64,000 nucleotides of DNA from Cinnamomum chago. Its lineage: Eukaryota > Streptophyta > Magnoliopsida > Laurales > Lauraceae. The notes beneath the pieces are model-generated. The model made no database searches. It was not told the origin of the DNA and worked only from the letters and a program-made list of their open reading frames with translations. Positions 25,478 to 37,786 of this stretch are shown here, piece after piece; position 1 is the stretch's first letter, and every line of letters begins with the position of its first letter. The position numbers and the translations under genes were made by a program. Where the stretch lies: the NCBI GenBank assembly GCA_038049695.1, contig CP142458.1, positions 64,327,501-64,391,500 of the forward strand, given 5' to 3'.

Positions 25478-25805
25478 TGTAACGCCCCAATTCCGGATAC
25501 CGATATAATCGTTCGAATACCCGAAGTTGGCGCGCTACTTCCCGGAAAATCCGAGAACTTCCAAGATCGTAGGCCGCAGTGAGGTCCAATTTAAAACTTT
25601 TTGACCAACATAGTAATAACATTTAAATTTGCGGAAGCATAACGATTAAATAAAGCAGAAGCAATAGGTATTGATATATAAAGTAAAGTATGAGCAGAAC
25701 TACAGTCTAATTAAAATGTATCAGTTGTTAATCAAGGTTATACATATTGAATTCTACCCGACTCACTACAAAAATGTCTCTCAAACCCAAAATAAATATG
25801 AACTC

Positions 25806-25957
25806 TCAAAACCCTGGTAAATAATCTCCGCCCTCCGGCTCGACCTCCGGGTCAGCCGGTCCCCATGCGTACTCTCCAGCGACAGGCGCCTCCACTAGAG
25901 CTAGTGCGTCCTCGGGAATCTCTGGGTCAAGGCCTAAGCACCAATGAAGGGTCAGAT
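25806..25957 (-). CDS. Conserved small reading frame inside long LTR-like element 1
   Basis: A 152-base segment preceded by CTTTTAG (a possible 3' splice site) and ending in TGA at 25808-25806. Its counterpart in the second element (51567-51718) has exactly the same length, the same frame and a stop at the same codon. By hand count 33 of 50 residues agree, and 10 of those 33 codons differ only synonymously. The stop codons also differ (TGA here, TAA there). Shared motifs include LDPE, APVAG, WGP and VEPE. The peptide is acidic and proline-rich, and I do not recognise its family. The frame is on the strand that carries the TATA box. It would be the last exon of a small spliced product or a relic of one; upstream exons were not found. 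Confidence 0.35.
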
Positions 25958-28900
25958 CTAAAAGATCTGGCAAGTTACAGTATACTACTAACATAGAACA
26001 TATATATCAAAGGAAATAGAGACAGGTAAATAAATTAAATGAATAGCAAGGTAAATGAACTAAGCAGTTGTGCATTTTAATCATAAGGAATCAGGATAAA
26101 TAGAAAGTATCTAATTTGCTACAACAAAATGGCACATTCACACGAGCTGGAATACCGCAGGATATTATGCCGCGGCCCTCCCATACTGAACACAGTTGCG
26201 GCGGGGAAATCTCACAGTACTGGGAATTACTAATCCCGCAAATCACTCATCATCTCATCACACTCATCACTCAAGACCGGACACGGTATCACACCGTCCG
26301 TCTTAACCACACAGCTTATCATGATAGCTCCTCAATACTCAACTAGCTCCTACCGGGGATGATCAGTCCGCAGGCCGAGCTTAAATCAACCGAGTGAATG
26401 TTCATGCCGACTCGAGAATACTCTAAGGGTCTGTGTCGGTCTAGGCTTTGCCTTGCGTGAACAAGGTCCTATCCACACCTCTATGAGGTCCATACATATC
26501 AACTTAGTCTATGGATTTCATTCTAAGTCCAAGCCCACTCGTTGGATCCATACCCAGGCCCATCAAATCTGTGGCCTGGTCTAAAACCATCCAAACGAGG
26601 CATCATATCCATTAACTACTGATAAACAGTTCATTCAATCCATAATGACTTAAAAGCCCAATGTAAACTACACCTTCCAACTAAAGGCACACATCTCCAT
26701 ACTTAGGCCTAATAAGGGCCCGCCTAGACACAGACACGGGTCAGTGATCTCCAAATCATACTAACGGGTCACCTCTAAGATATCCTAGGTTTAGGTCCTC
26801 CAATTTCCATTAATTAACAGTTAACAGCTACTCTAAAGATCTAAGAATGACAGCATTAAATAAGGTGAAGTGAGAACTTCAACATAAGAATCAATAGGGA
26901 AATACAACGGTCCAATCCTAGGTAATGGGCCACGTTTAGGTTCGGGTCTATCTCCGGTAATTTGATCTCTAAACGAAGTCACTGATGCCATATGATACTG
27001 TGTTTGGTGCTTAGGAGGTTACGGGCATCATTGACAACTTTTAGGGGTCAAATCATCTTAGATTAAATGACCAAAACCCTAATCGGTGGTCCCCACGAGT
27101 CAAGGTCGAGCCACGCCATTGACTCGTGCTTGGCACATTGATGGAAGTTCATTTGGATGGTTGATGGGCCCCAAAATCGATCAATCATAAAATAAGTGCT
27201 AAACTCACATCTTAGTGTTCACAGTGTGGCAGGTCGACCTGGCAAGGGTCGGGTCGATCTGCTCCACTGGAATTAAAGTTGGGACTTGGTTTGGATTCTG
27301 GAATTTCCAGTGTACCCGATTGACCAGGTGGCCAGCCGGTCGATCTGGTACACAGGTGAACCTGAGTCAACAGACTCCAGGCCAAATCTCAACTTTTGCA
27401 CTAAAGTCTGGGTCTGATGGAAAAATCCAAGTCATACACAAACTATTCGAATTGAGTTCGTAAAATACTCAGGGCTTAATCAAATTATAAAATCTAATGA
27501 AGTTTCTAAAAGTATAAATCTAAAGGGGTCCAAACTAATTTAAATTAATTAAAGACTAAGGGGTCTTTATTTCTAATTTATGAAAATTAATGGAGCTAAT
27601 AGAATACATTAAAAACTAAGGGATTATTTTTAATTAGTACAAATTTGTGGTTTATTGGATCAGTGGGCCCCACTGGGCCCAAAGCCCTCCATTCCAATTT
27701 GGTTCAATAAGTTAATTGAATTAATAATATAACTAAGGTATTAATTTTATTTTTCTAAAAACTAAAAGAAAAGGGCTAGGTGCATACTTTAAATAAACTC
27801 CAAGTTATGAGGCATAAGCATTAATCACCTAAGTTACCACCAACTCCTCATTAGAAACAAACATAAAGGCACAGGTAATTCACCCCCATGCCATCCACGT
27901 GTACAGCCCCCCACTTCCAAGATTTGAAAATGGTGAGTGCATTCTTTCACATGCACACACAAGATATGGGCCAACCAACTCACTTTTCCTCATTCACTCT
28001 TGAACTTACACGTGTCCTCTCCCCTTACCTTTCTCTCTTACCTTTCCAACTCATGTTCTAAGCTACAGAAAGCTACAGAACCCATTCAGTAATTGTTTAA
28101 CGACGATGGCTTCATCTGTGACACTTCGGTTAATGGCCCATTGATCAAAGGTCCATTATCCGACCCTACCATCAAGGTCGCCCGGGCCCATACGGTCAGA
28201 TGACCGGTCCAGATCCACGGTCCAATCATCCTGTAGGTCCCACAGCCGGATTGCATAAGAGACAAGCACTCCAGGTGACTCACGTCTGCTACATGAAGAA
28301 GCAATGATCGTGGGCCCCACTGATCAAGGGCCCACGATCAGCCCTCATCCTCTGGGTCGCCCATGGTGGCCCTACACGATGTGGGGTCCGGATCTCCAAG
28401 GGTGGCCCACCCGGACCCACTGATCTCAACACAAAAAAAAAAACTCAATATCTTTCTCTGTTGCAGGCACTGCAACTGTAACAGTAGCTATTGCAGAGCC
28501 ACTGCAACAGTCGCCCTCTTCACCTCTCCATCCCAATTCCAAATCCATTAATTCTATACAAATCCATTCATCAAATAACAATCAAAATTACAAAAATCAC
28601 ATCAATGCCCAATCCATCCTAACACAACAACAGAGCTAAAGTGATTTTCTAAGAATTAATCAGCACATTACTGAACTGAAATTAATGAAATCAAGAAGGG
28701 AAATACATGTTCTAAGCTAGGAGTATGTGCACTTGCCTTAGTAAAGGAGAGATGGTTTGTAGAGAGAGAGAATTAGAATTCCAGCAGTGAAGAAGAAGAA
28801 GCACAGCAGAGTAGCAACAGTAGCTGCAGTTTCTTAAGGCAAATCCCAGCAGCAACAGAAGAGGGGAAGTAGATAAAGCAGAGTAGCAGCAGCTCCTCAA

Positions 28901-29245
28901 ACAATTCCAGCACAAACAGTAGCTTGGAGAATGAGAGAGGAAGAAGGAAGAAGTGAAGAAGCAACTGTTGCAGCAGCTCCAAGATGAAGTTCCAACAGAG
29001 AAATGGTTCCAGCAGACTGTAACAGTCGTTTGGGGTATGAGAAATGAGAAAGAAAGGAGAGAGGAAATGACACAGGAAGAAGAGAGAATGAAGGAGCGGT
29101 GGCTGCAGCTCTCTCTCTCTCCCAGTCACAACAGTAACAGTTGCAAAACCTCAGCTCAATCGTAGGGGAGAATTGAAAGAGGAAGAAGAGGGGGCAATTG
29201 CAATGAACAGTGGAGGCTGGGTTTAGGGTTCTTGGGATAAGAGCC

Positions 29246-29254
29246 ATTTTATAG
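29246..29254 (-). promoter_or_regulatory. TATA box of long LTR-like element 1
   Basis: The minus strand reads CCTATAAAATGG about 385 bases from the element's right end. The sister element has CTATAAATAC about 350 bases from its equivalent end. The shared position and context suggest a U3/R promoter. Confidence 0.5.
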
Positions 29255-29801
29255 GTTAGGGAGGGGTGATTAATGACGGGATTAGCCCTTGGGTTATCAT
29301 GCAATTAGGGTTAGGGTTAGGGGTAGTTAGGTCTTTGGCTGGAATCTTCTAGAAGAGCACCATTAAACACTAAACCCACTCTAATTAACTAGGACCACTA
29401 ACTAGGCCTAACCCACACTAATAGCCTATGTTTAACCAAAACCCCTTACTAACTAAAATACAAACTCACTAAGCTAATCTAACTCTAACTTAGGAAATCT
29501 AACTAATCTCTCTAATCAACCCCTAATTAGCACAAACAAATAGTAATTAGCCATAATTAGCAAAAATTAGCAAAATTAGTATTAATTAGCCTATAAAATA
29601 GTAATTAGAGGGCCCACAAAGGGTGGGGCCTCACAGTGTGGTTTGTTTTCTATCTTCTAGATAGAGTTTATTGTTGTACATGATTGATGAGATTAAGTGA
29701 TTGCATCCTGGATGTGGTTTATGGCCTTATGGGTACTTGATCCCTGAGTCAAGTGGGTCAAAAAAGTTTTGAAAACTCATGCACGAGGCCCACCTACTTC
29801 C

Positions 29802-30676
29802 AACACATTGGTCCCTCCTCCTCCTCGTGGCAATATAGTTGGTTGTAAGTAGGTTTATAAAATCAAACAAAGGGCAGATGGCAGCCTTGAAAGATATAAG
29901 GCTAGACTGGTTGCTAAAGGTTATCATCAACAATTGGGTCTTGATTATGACGAGACTTTTAGTCCGGTGGTAAAAGCTCAAACAATATGAATTGTGCTAT
30001 CTATTGCTGTTGAAAACAATTGGCCTTTGCTACAATTAGACGTAAAAAATGCTTTTTTACATGGGCTTCTTGCTGAGGAGGTTTACATGAGTCAACCACC
30101 TGGTTTTGTTGATTCAATGTTTCGCACTCATGTCTGCAAATTACAGAAAGCTCTCTATGGGTTGAAACAGGCTCCACGTGCCTGGTTTCAAAGTTTAAGT
30201 TTACATCTTACTTCTCTGGGGTTTAGATACAACCAAGCTGATTCCTCCATGTTTGTGGTCCAAAAAGGCGATATTACAATTATTATTTTAATTTATGTGG
30301 ATGATATAATTATAACAGGAAGTGATTTGCCCACCATTAATTCTTTAATTACAGCTCTTAGTCAAAGATTTGAAATGAAAATTTTGGGTTCCTTACATTA
30401 TTTTCTTCGTATGCAAGCCCACCGCAACAAAAATGGCATTTTACTAAATCAGATGAAATGCACCATGGACATCTTGGCCTGTTTTAAAATGGATGGTTGT
30501 AAACAAGTTAAAACACCTATGGTTGCTAGTGGTAAACTTTCACGCTATGATGGTCATCCATTGGCTGATGCTACTAATTATCGTAGTATGGTTGGGTCAC
30601 TACAATATCTTACCATGACTAGGCCTGACATTGCCTATGCTATTAATCAAGTTTGCCAATTTCTTCATGCACCACG
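29802..30676 (+). pseudogene. Copia polyprotein relic, reverse transcriptase part (left of nested insertion)
   Basis: Conceptual translation gives the start of the Copia reverse transcriptase ([13 protein letters not shown]), [21 protein letters not shown], the catalytic YVDD box (LIYVDDIIITGSD) and the end of the domain (SLQYLTMTRPDIAYA). At least two in-frame stops lie near 29845 and at 29988-29990. The frame is cut at 30676 by the minus-strand Copia element and resumes at 35697 with the next residues of the same domain order. Gag, protease and integrase are not seen upstream. The stretch 29641-29801 holds no recognisable coding sequence. The copy is inactive. Confidence 0.85.
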
Positions 30677-30919
30677 TGACAAAATTGCAAAGTGCAATAC
30701 ACGTTTCTGGAAAAATAGGGTATAAATCGTTGTACCCTCTCCTCTTTGAGCTTTCCTTTATATATGTATTCAATTTACGAGAAATGTCCTTTAGGCCCTC
30801 ATTAGCAACCCGAATTAAGTAATTACAAAGAAATACAATTTTACAAAGATGGGCTTTAGCCCCACACAAACTCATCCGGGTTGATCCAATAGACTTGGGT
30901 TACGTTGATCCTCTTGACA
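30677..30919 (-). repeat. 3' LTR of the nested Copia element
   Basis: 243 bases, starting TGACAAAATTGCAAAG and ending GATCCTCTTGACA on the plus strand. Because the element is on the minus strand this is the 3' LTR. Confidence 0.95.
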
Positions 30920-33900
30920 CTCCCCCTCAAATTGATGCGGAGGGTCGAAAAGCATCAATTTGGATAGAAGAAATCGATGATGATCAGCAAACAAGGCTTT
31001 GGTTAAAATATCCGCAAGTTGAAGTTCTGAACTAACATGAGGCAAAGAAATAGTGTTGCGAATAAGCTCATCACGAATGGCATGACAATCAACTTCAATA
31101 TATTTTGTCCGCTCATGAAACACAGGATTAGAAGCAAGGCGTATAGCACTCGTATTATCAGCATGAAGAGCAGTAGAAAGATACTGAGGAAAACCAATCT
31201 CAGTTAAGAGACCACGAAGCCAAAGAATTTCAGAACAAGCAACTGACATGGAATGATACTCTGCTTCAGTAGAGGACTTCGAAACCCGATCTTGCTTCTT
31301 ACATTTCCAAGAGATAAGTGAGGTACCAAGAAACATGCACCACCCAGTGGTAGAGCGACGGGTGTCTAGACAACCTGCCCAATCGGCATCAGCATAGGCA
31401 CACAAAGTAGTAGGATTAGCAGCAGAAAAGAACAAGCCTTTGGAGGGATGGGCTCGAATGTAGTGAATGATGTGAAGCACAGCAGACATGTGTACATGAC
31501 GAGGGTCGGACATGAACTGGCTGACAATATGAACTGCATAAGAAATGTTCGGCCTGGTCGTAGTGAGATAGATCAAGCTGCCAACAAGCTTCCGATATAA
31601 AGATGGATCAAGAACCGAATTGCCAGAGTCCTTGGAATACTTGACATTAAGTTCAAGAGGAGTATCCACTGATCGAGCAGAGGACAACCTAGCCAGAGAA
31701 ATTAATTCATTGGCGTACTTATTCTGATGCACAAATATACCATTGGGAGAGCGATGAACTTCAAGACCTAAGAAATAAGTGGCATCACCAAGATCTTTCA
31801 TCTTGAAATGTTTGTGAAGGATGGAGCGAAGAATGAGAATACCCAAATCATCACTACCTGATATTAACAAATCATCAACATAGACCAAGAGAAGAGTGAT
31901 ACCACGAACAGTGCGCCGTATGAACATAGAATAATCATATGCACTCTGTCGAAATCCAGCTGCAACAATAGTGGATCGGAACTTCTCAACCCAAGCACGA
32001 GGAGCTTGCTTAAGTCCCTATAAGGACCGATGCAAACGACAACCAAACCCCTGTGGAACATGGAGAAGGCCAAGAGGCGGGTGCATATAGACCGTTTCCT
32101 GAAGGTCCCCATGGAGGAAGGCATTCTTGACATCCATCTGTATAATTTTCCAGTGTTGTGAGGCTGCAAGTGATAGGAAAATACGAACAGTAGTCATCTT
32201 GGCTACTGGAGCAAAAGTTTCTTCATAGTCGATGCCATACTCTTGTCGATTGCCAAGGGCAACTAAACGAGCTTTATGACGATCTAAAGTTCCATCAGAT
32301 CGAAGCTTGGTGGTATAAACCCACTTACAGCCAATAGGAGTGACATGAGGTGGACAAGGAACCAAGTCCCAAGTGTGATTCTCAGCCAGGGCATCAAGTT
32401 CTTCCTGCATAGCTTTCTTCCAACAATCATGGTTAATAGCTTGATGATAGGAGCGTAGCACAAGAGGGATAGAATTGGAAGATAGAAATGAAGTGGCAAG
32501 CCAACCGAACCTGGAAGGAGGGTGTGAAGCACATGTGGAACGACGTGGTGGTGGAGAACCAGGAGGAGGCGCAGATGCAGGAGGAGGGGAACTAGGAGGA
32601 GGCTCTGGAGGTTTAGAGCGGCGAGCATAGACAAGGCCTGGTCGAAACCGAACAAGAGGATCGTCTGTAAAAGCAGGTAAGATAGAAAGAGATGGTGAGG
32701 GGAGGGATGGTGCAGTATGTGCGAAATGATAGATGTTTTCCCAAAAAACAACATTGTGAGAAACCCGAATTTTCTTACTAAGAGGATCGTAACAAAGAAA
32801 ACCCTTTTACCCTGTGGCATAGCCAACAAACACACATCGCGCAGATTGAAAAGAAAGCTTGAGCTGTTCATGAGGAGGTAATAAGACAAAGCAGACACAG
32901 CCAAAAGGATGTAATGCAAGGTAACTAGGAGAACAATGATGTAATCGAAAATAAGGTGTCTCGTTACCCAGTACAGAAAAAGGTTGGCGGTTGATAAGAT
33001 AAACAGAAGTTTGAACAGCTTCAACCCAGAAAGTAGAAGGAATAGAACTGTCAATCAATAGGGCACGAACAGTGTCAAGGATAAGACGATGTTTACGCTC
33101 TGCAATACCATTTTGTTGGGGTGTATAGGGGAAAGAGCGCTCCCAAAGGATACCTGAGGTGCGAAGAAAGTCTTGAAACTGATGAGAGGTATACTCTCCT
33201 CCGGAAGCACTACGTAAGGTTTTTATGTTAGAATTAAATTGAGTACGCACCAAGGCAAAAAATTGCGAAAAAACTGTAAAAGCATCAAATTTGGAGTGCA
33301 AGAAATAGACCCATGTAAATCTACTGAAATCATCAATAAAAGTAATAAAATACTTATAACCACATCTAGAAATCACAGGAGTAACACCCCACACATCACT
33401 ATGCACTAACTCAAAACAAGAGGAAGTTTTATTAGAATGTAATGGAAAAGACAACGTTTTTGCTTTTGCAGAGGAACGTTCATGACATTGGTAATTATGA
33501 AACAAAGAAAAATTTCCTGGTAACAAATTATTCTTAAACATATAAAGAAGTTTCTGGTCGTTAGGATGGCCCAAACGACAATGCCTTAGAGAGATGTCAA
33601 AGGATGTAGAAAAAAATGCAGAAGGTTGGTACTCGAGATCCAAAGAAAAGAGCGATCCATTTTTAGTTCCCTTCCCGAGCATCTGACCCGTTCCCTGGTC
33701 CTGTATAAAACAACCATTTGGAGAAAAATAAACATGGCAATTATCATTAACTAATTGTCCAACAGATAATAAGTTTGCAGATAATTGAGGAACATGAAGA
33801 ACATTAGAAAGCCGAAGAGATGGTTGAGTACTAAAAGGGTGGATGTTACCAATAGCTTGGACAGGTAAAGACTGTCCATTGGCAATCTGAACATGGGAGA

Positions 33901-34936
33901 CAGGGCCATTGTTGTGGGTAGATGTGAATTTTGAGGAATCCCGGGTCATGTGATGGGAAGCTCTAGAATCAAGAACCCATTTAGTTGGAGAAAGACGAGG
34001 AGTACCTGATATGCCCATGGAAGAGAATGCAGCAACAATGGAAGCTTGAATCATATGTTGAATGTCCTCGGGGGTGATGGATTGTCCCACTGTGGCACTT
34101 GGAGTACTAGGTCCAGCACTGGAACTGGTGATATGATATGCCTGAGAAGTCCGATTCTGTGGCCTCTTGCGACACTCAGATATGTGATGGCCATTTTTCT
34201 TGCAGTAACTACATGTAACATATTTGAGTTTCTTGCATTGAGAAGCATAATGGCCATATTCATGACAGGTTAAGCATTGAATTTGACTTATATCTTTGTG
34301 TTTGGTCTTAGTGGTAGCCACAAATGCAACATCCGAGGGGCCAACATGAGCATGATTGTTGATTGCATTTTGAGAGCGCAGCCGTTGTTCCTCACGAAGA
34401 AGCTCATTCAAGCAATCATCTAAGCTTGGCATTGGGGAACGATTAAGCAGACTGGCTCCCACGGGCTCAAATTCTTGCCGGAGTTTCATTAAGAACTGAT
34501 GTCTTTGAGTGGTTTCATGAAGACCTTGGAAAAGAGAGAGAGATGCATCAGGCACATTCAAATAAATTAAGGACCCATACTCCAGCCACAGATTCATGAA
34601 CTCAAAATAATATTCCTGAATAGACCAATCACCCTGATTGTAAGCAGCAAGTTCATTTTCCAGTTGAAACCGGCGTGCATCACTTGTTTGATGGTACACT
34701 TTTTCAAGATACTTCCACATTCCAGCAGTAGTCTTATATGCACGCAAATTAGTAGCAATATGTGGGTCTACTGTTGATAACATCCAACTGATCACCTTTG
34801 CATTATTAACCTTCCATTTACTTAACTCAACTAGTTTTGTTTCATCGGGTTGAGGGAGAGAACCATCTACAATGCCCCATAAATCTTTACCAATCACATA
34901 CATTCTAAAGGCAAACTCCCACAGAAAATAATTTCA
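30872..34936 (-). pseudogene. Copia gag-pol polyprotein with three in-frame stops
   Basis: Everything from Gag to RNase H lies in one frame. Order: Gag with two zinc knuckles (CX2CX4HX4C, near 34195-34285), protease, integrase with an N-terminal HHCC region and DDE core, reverse transcriptase (YVDD, near 31870) and RNase H (YADADWAG; SSTEAEYHS). The frame is stopped by TGA at 34936-34934 in the Gag N-terminus, TAA at 32809-32807 between integrase and reverse transcriptase, and TAG at 32020-32018 in the reverse transcriptase. The protease active-site triplet reads DSR where the family has DSG. The second acidic residue of the integrase triad appears to be alanine (RSASGGEY). No frameshift was found. 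The polyprotein copies element RNA and integrates the DNA in active relatives; this copy cannot do so by itself. The terminal stop lies inside the 3' LTR. Confidence 0.9.
30920..30928 (-). other. Polypurine tract of the nested Copia element
   Basis: The minus strand reads GAGGGGGAG immediately before the 3' LTR. This is the expected position and composition of the plus-strand priming site in LTR retroelements. Confidence 0.85.
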
Positions 34937-35441
34937 GCCATTAAAACGTTCAATGAAAATATTCTTGTCATCCACGATGAAAAGGATGGAAAAAGAAACT
35001 GGAAAGAAGAACCTCACATCTGCTCCAAAAAAAAAATTAATGACCCCTGAGAGTCTCGGTGACTAGATTGAACGAAGAAGAAGACCCTACCTCTTCCGAC
35101 AAAACGACGCTACTGCCTCTTCGGACCCACCAAGAAGAAAACCCTGCCTGCCGTTGGAGATCGCTGCTGCTGGAGGTCGAGATCGGCGGTTGCTCACTGA
35201 CCGGAAAACAGGGTTCGAAAACCCTATTGATATCACTCTGACTGCGGACGACGATCGGAGAAACGCCAAGGCGCGAATGGACTATTGACGACGATGATGG
35301 ATGGATGAGATCAATCAAAACCTCAACCTTGCTCTGTCTCTGATACCTTGTCTCTGATGTTGCAGAGAAGATGTGGAAGATGAAGATGGAGATGAAGTAA
35401 AAACAGAGAGTTTGGATCTTTGAGGGTGAGCTCTTAGTGAT
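34937..35441 (-). other. 5' leader of the nested Copia element
   Basis: About 500 bases between the primer-binding site and the Gag region. The short frames here are not conserved Copia proteins. Confidence 0.6.
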
Positions 35442-35453
35442 GCTCTGATACCA
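35442..35453 (-). other. Primer-binding site (initiator tRNA-Met) of the nested Copia element
   Basis: The minus strand reads TGGTATCAGAGC, complementary to the 3' end of plant initiator tRNA-Met and the usual Copia primer site. It directly abuts the 5' LTR. Confidence 0.95.
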
Positions 35454-35696
35454 TGACAAAATTGCAAAGTGCAATACACTTTTCTGGAAAAATAGGGTAT
35501 GAATCGTTGTACCCTCTCCTCTTTGAGCTTTCCTTTATATATGTATTCAGTTTATAAGAAATGTCCTTTAGGCCCTCATTAGCAGCCTTAATTAAGTAAT
35601 TACAAAGAAATACAATTTTACAAAGATGGGCTTTGGCCCCACACAAACTCATCGGGGTTGATCCAATAGACTTGGGTTACGTTGATCCTCTTGACA
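35454..35696 (-). repeat. 5' LTR of the nested Copia element
   Basis: 243 bases, about 96% identical to 30677-30919 by hand comparison, with the same TG...CA ends. The promoter of the element would lie here. Confidence 0.95.
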
Positions 35697-36280
35697 CCAC
35701 GGACTGCTCACCTCGAGGTAGTAAAACGTATCCTCCGCTATCTCAAGGGTACCATTGATTATAGTTTACAAATCACTCCATTCAATAGCCTTTCCATACA
35801 AGCCTATTCTGATTCTGACTGGGCTGGATGCCCAGATGACAGGCGCTTTACCACTGGATCTATTATATTCTTCGGTTCCAACATCATTTCTTGGACCGCT
35901 AAGAAACAGTCCACCGTCTCCAAATCAAGCACTGAAGCATAATACAGAGCTTTATCGTCCACAAGTGCTGAAATGAAATGGCTTTCCTATTTACTACAGG
36001 ATCTTGGCATCAAACCTATAGCTACTGCTTCACTATTTTTTGACAATCTTGGCGCAACATATTTGACAGCCAATCCTGTTTTCCATGCCTGAACAATCCA
36101 TATTGAAGTTGATGTTCATTATGTTCGTGAACAAGTCAAAAATTGGTCTCTTCATGTCTTATTCACTCCTAATGATGGGCAAATTGCAGATGTAATAACC
36201 AAAGGTCTGCCCACTAAACGCTTTCATTCTCTGCGTACCAAGTTGACCGTATACCAAATGTCGTCCAACTTGAAGGGGGG
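35697..36280 (+). pseudogene. Copia polyprotein relic, RNase H part (right of nested insertion)
   Basis: Continues the plus-strand relic of 29802-30676 after the nested element. It gives RILRYLKGT, then YSDSDWAGCPDDRR, SWTAKKQSTVSKSSTEA and the C-terminal ADVITKGLP block of Copia RNase H. In-frame stops occur at 35941-35943 and near 36091. The tract AAGGGGGG ending at 36280 is the polypurine tract, directly followed by the 3' LTR. Confidence 0.85.
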
Positions 36281-36566
36281 TGATAAGCATGACTTAGCTA
36301 CTCTCCCTAAAAGACAGCAACCACCAACCACTGCCACACCTGGCAGCAATCTCACATCCACAGCAACAACCACTACTACACTTGGCAGCAGTTGCAAACC
36401 TACTCTAGTATTCTCAGCAATACTCTCCAAGATATCAGGAACAAATACAAGAAGCATCCTTATCTATTCATGTATTCATTAATATATATATAATGTCATT
36501 GTAGATAGTCAGTAGTATGAAAAATAATCATGGAAGTTTAAGTTTCTTCAGGTTTCTCTCTTCTAA
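36281..36566 (+). repeat. 3' LTR of the plus-strand Copia relic (right end approximate)
   Basis: Begins TGATAAGCATGACTTAGC right after the polypurine tract. The right end is set at CTCTTCTAAC near 36566 by analogy with Copia LTR ends. The 5' LTR was not found, so the border is uncertain. Confidence 0.5.
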
Positions 36567-37786
36567 CGACCGTAAACTCCAAGGGAATTCTATATTACTA
36601 CCTACCTGCTCGCTATGTGACAAGCGGATGCACCCATACCGAGGATTTGTGCGACATGGTTGTCATTTTGTCTGAAGCATGTTATATGTTATTTATGATT
36701 CCTTCATTTCTATTCATGATGCACTAACACGCCTAGTCAAACTGCTATATGAATTCCTAAATAATCAACCTGTTATTTATATTCTGTTTATTTCTGCAAG
36801 TTATTTTCTTTTTTTCGATACTTTCAGGCATACTTATTTGATCTACACCTAGTATTGTAGGAGGCAATGAACTACTCTTTGTGACCAAACAAAACATTGA
36901 GGCAGTCCAACAAGATCCGTCCTTTGTACGAGAGTAGACAACTGATGATGTAGAGTAAAGCATGGGAAGCTGTGGAGTTAGAAGCATCATCTTCTGGGTT
37001 TTTTTGTTGAGGAATCATATCTTTTGTCTTTTGTTTTTGTTTATATCGGCCAACGTTTTATCAGACCTATTATGGGAATGTAATTAAACTGCTTTTGTCT
37101 AAACTTGAAGGTTAATATCTATAGAAATGAGTTTCTTTCTGCTATCAATTTATGACGCCATGAGATGATTTTATTATGTCTATTTACTGAAATGGTTTGC
37201 ACAAGCTTCCGCCATGATATCCCTCGCAAATCCAAGGGCCTGGTAATCCTCACATAACGAAATCCCGTGAGTAAATGCGTGCGGATTAGATTTTAATATT
37301 TAGCCTCCATGCGCATCGTGATCTCTTAATCTTAATTAGATTTGGGGTCATGACACAGGTGCCAATGTATATTCTAAGATCTTGTCTCCTAACTCATTCC
37401 TTTCTCAAAACTGTTGTCCTCCATGCACTCTCTCAGACCATCTACCATTCCATTTCTACATGCTTATTTAAGTTCTCTTCTAGAAAAGTCTTTTCACTGG
37501 TTGGAAGTTCTTATATTAAACCATCCATCTCCTCCCAAAATTGTTTATTAGCAATTTCATCTGATCGTGCTTGGTCCGCAATGAGCACCAATGATATGTA
37601 TTAGATCTTCCTCTACACTAGTTTAATTGTTATTCTTTCATGTGTAGTAGAGTTTGTAGCCACCAATGAGCTCCTTTGTTTTATCCCCTTTTCACTTTAT
37701 TTCATTCAACCACATTTAAGTTGTTGGCATTGGATATGGATGTGAGGGACCTCACCCAATATCTCATATAAGGTGAGAGATATCTC
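36567..37786. other. Intergenic DNA with no recognised feature
   Basis: AT-rich with short broken frames only. A (TA)n run lies just to the right at about 37805-37826. Confidence 0.5.

Larger units (their letters stand above)
25478..29635 (-). mobile_element. Long LTR-like element 1, 4158 bp (solo LTR or non-autonomous LTR element)
   Basis: On the plus strand it begins TGTAACGCCCCAATTCCGG and ends GGTGGGGCCTCACA. It is flanked by perfect 5-bp duplications GTGTG (25473-25477 and 29636-29640), diagnostic of LTR-element integration. The element at 49001-52042 has the same two ends and collinear internal blocks in the opposite orientation. A TATA box on the minus strand (29246-29254) sets the likely transcription direction. 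There is no gag, protease, reverse transcriptase or integrase. Known plant Gypsy families of the Tekay/Del type have multi-kilobase LTRs with similar TGTAACGCCCC ends, so a solo LTR of such a family is the simplest reading. A conserved small reading frame (25806-25957) is unusual. Confidence 0.8.
30677..35696 (-). mobile_element. Complete Copia LTR retrotransposon, 5020 bp, nested in an older Copia relic
   Basis: It has two 243-bp LTRs starting TG and ending CA, and the perfect target duplication CCACG at 30672-30676 and 35697-35701. On the minus strand a 12-base primer-binding site for initiator tRNA-Met (TGGTATCAGAGC) directly follows the 5' LTR. A polypurine tract (GAGGGGGAG) directly precedes the 3' LTR. 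The two LTRs differ at about 10 of 243 positions by hand count, so the insertion is not very recent. It sits within the reverse transcriptase/RNase H region of a plus-strand Copia relic. The coding region runs in one frame but has stops, so the copy is probably not autonomous now. The Copia lineage is not assigned. Confidence 0.95.

Noticed and set aside
28712..29304. Leucine/serine/cysteine-rich frames in long element 1
   Set aside because: They come from CTT/CTG-rich leader sequence and are not matched in the sister element.
29300..29325. TTAGGG-like repeats resembling telomere sequence
   Set aside because: Only three short units, GGGTTAGGGTTAGGGG, not the plant TTTAGGG array; it lies inside the LTR-like element near its promoter.
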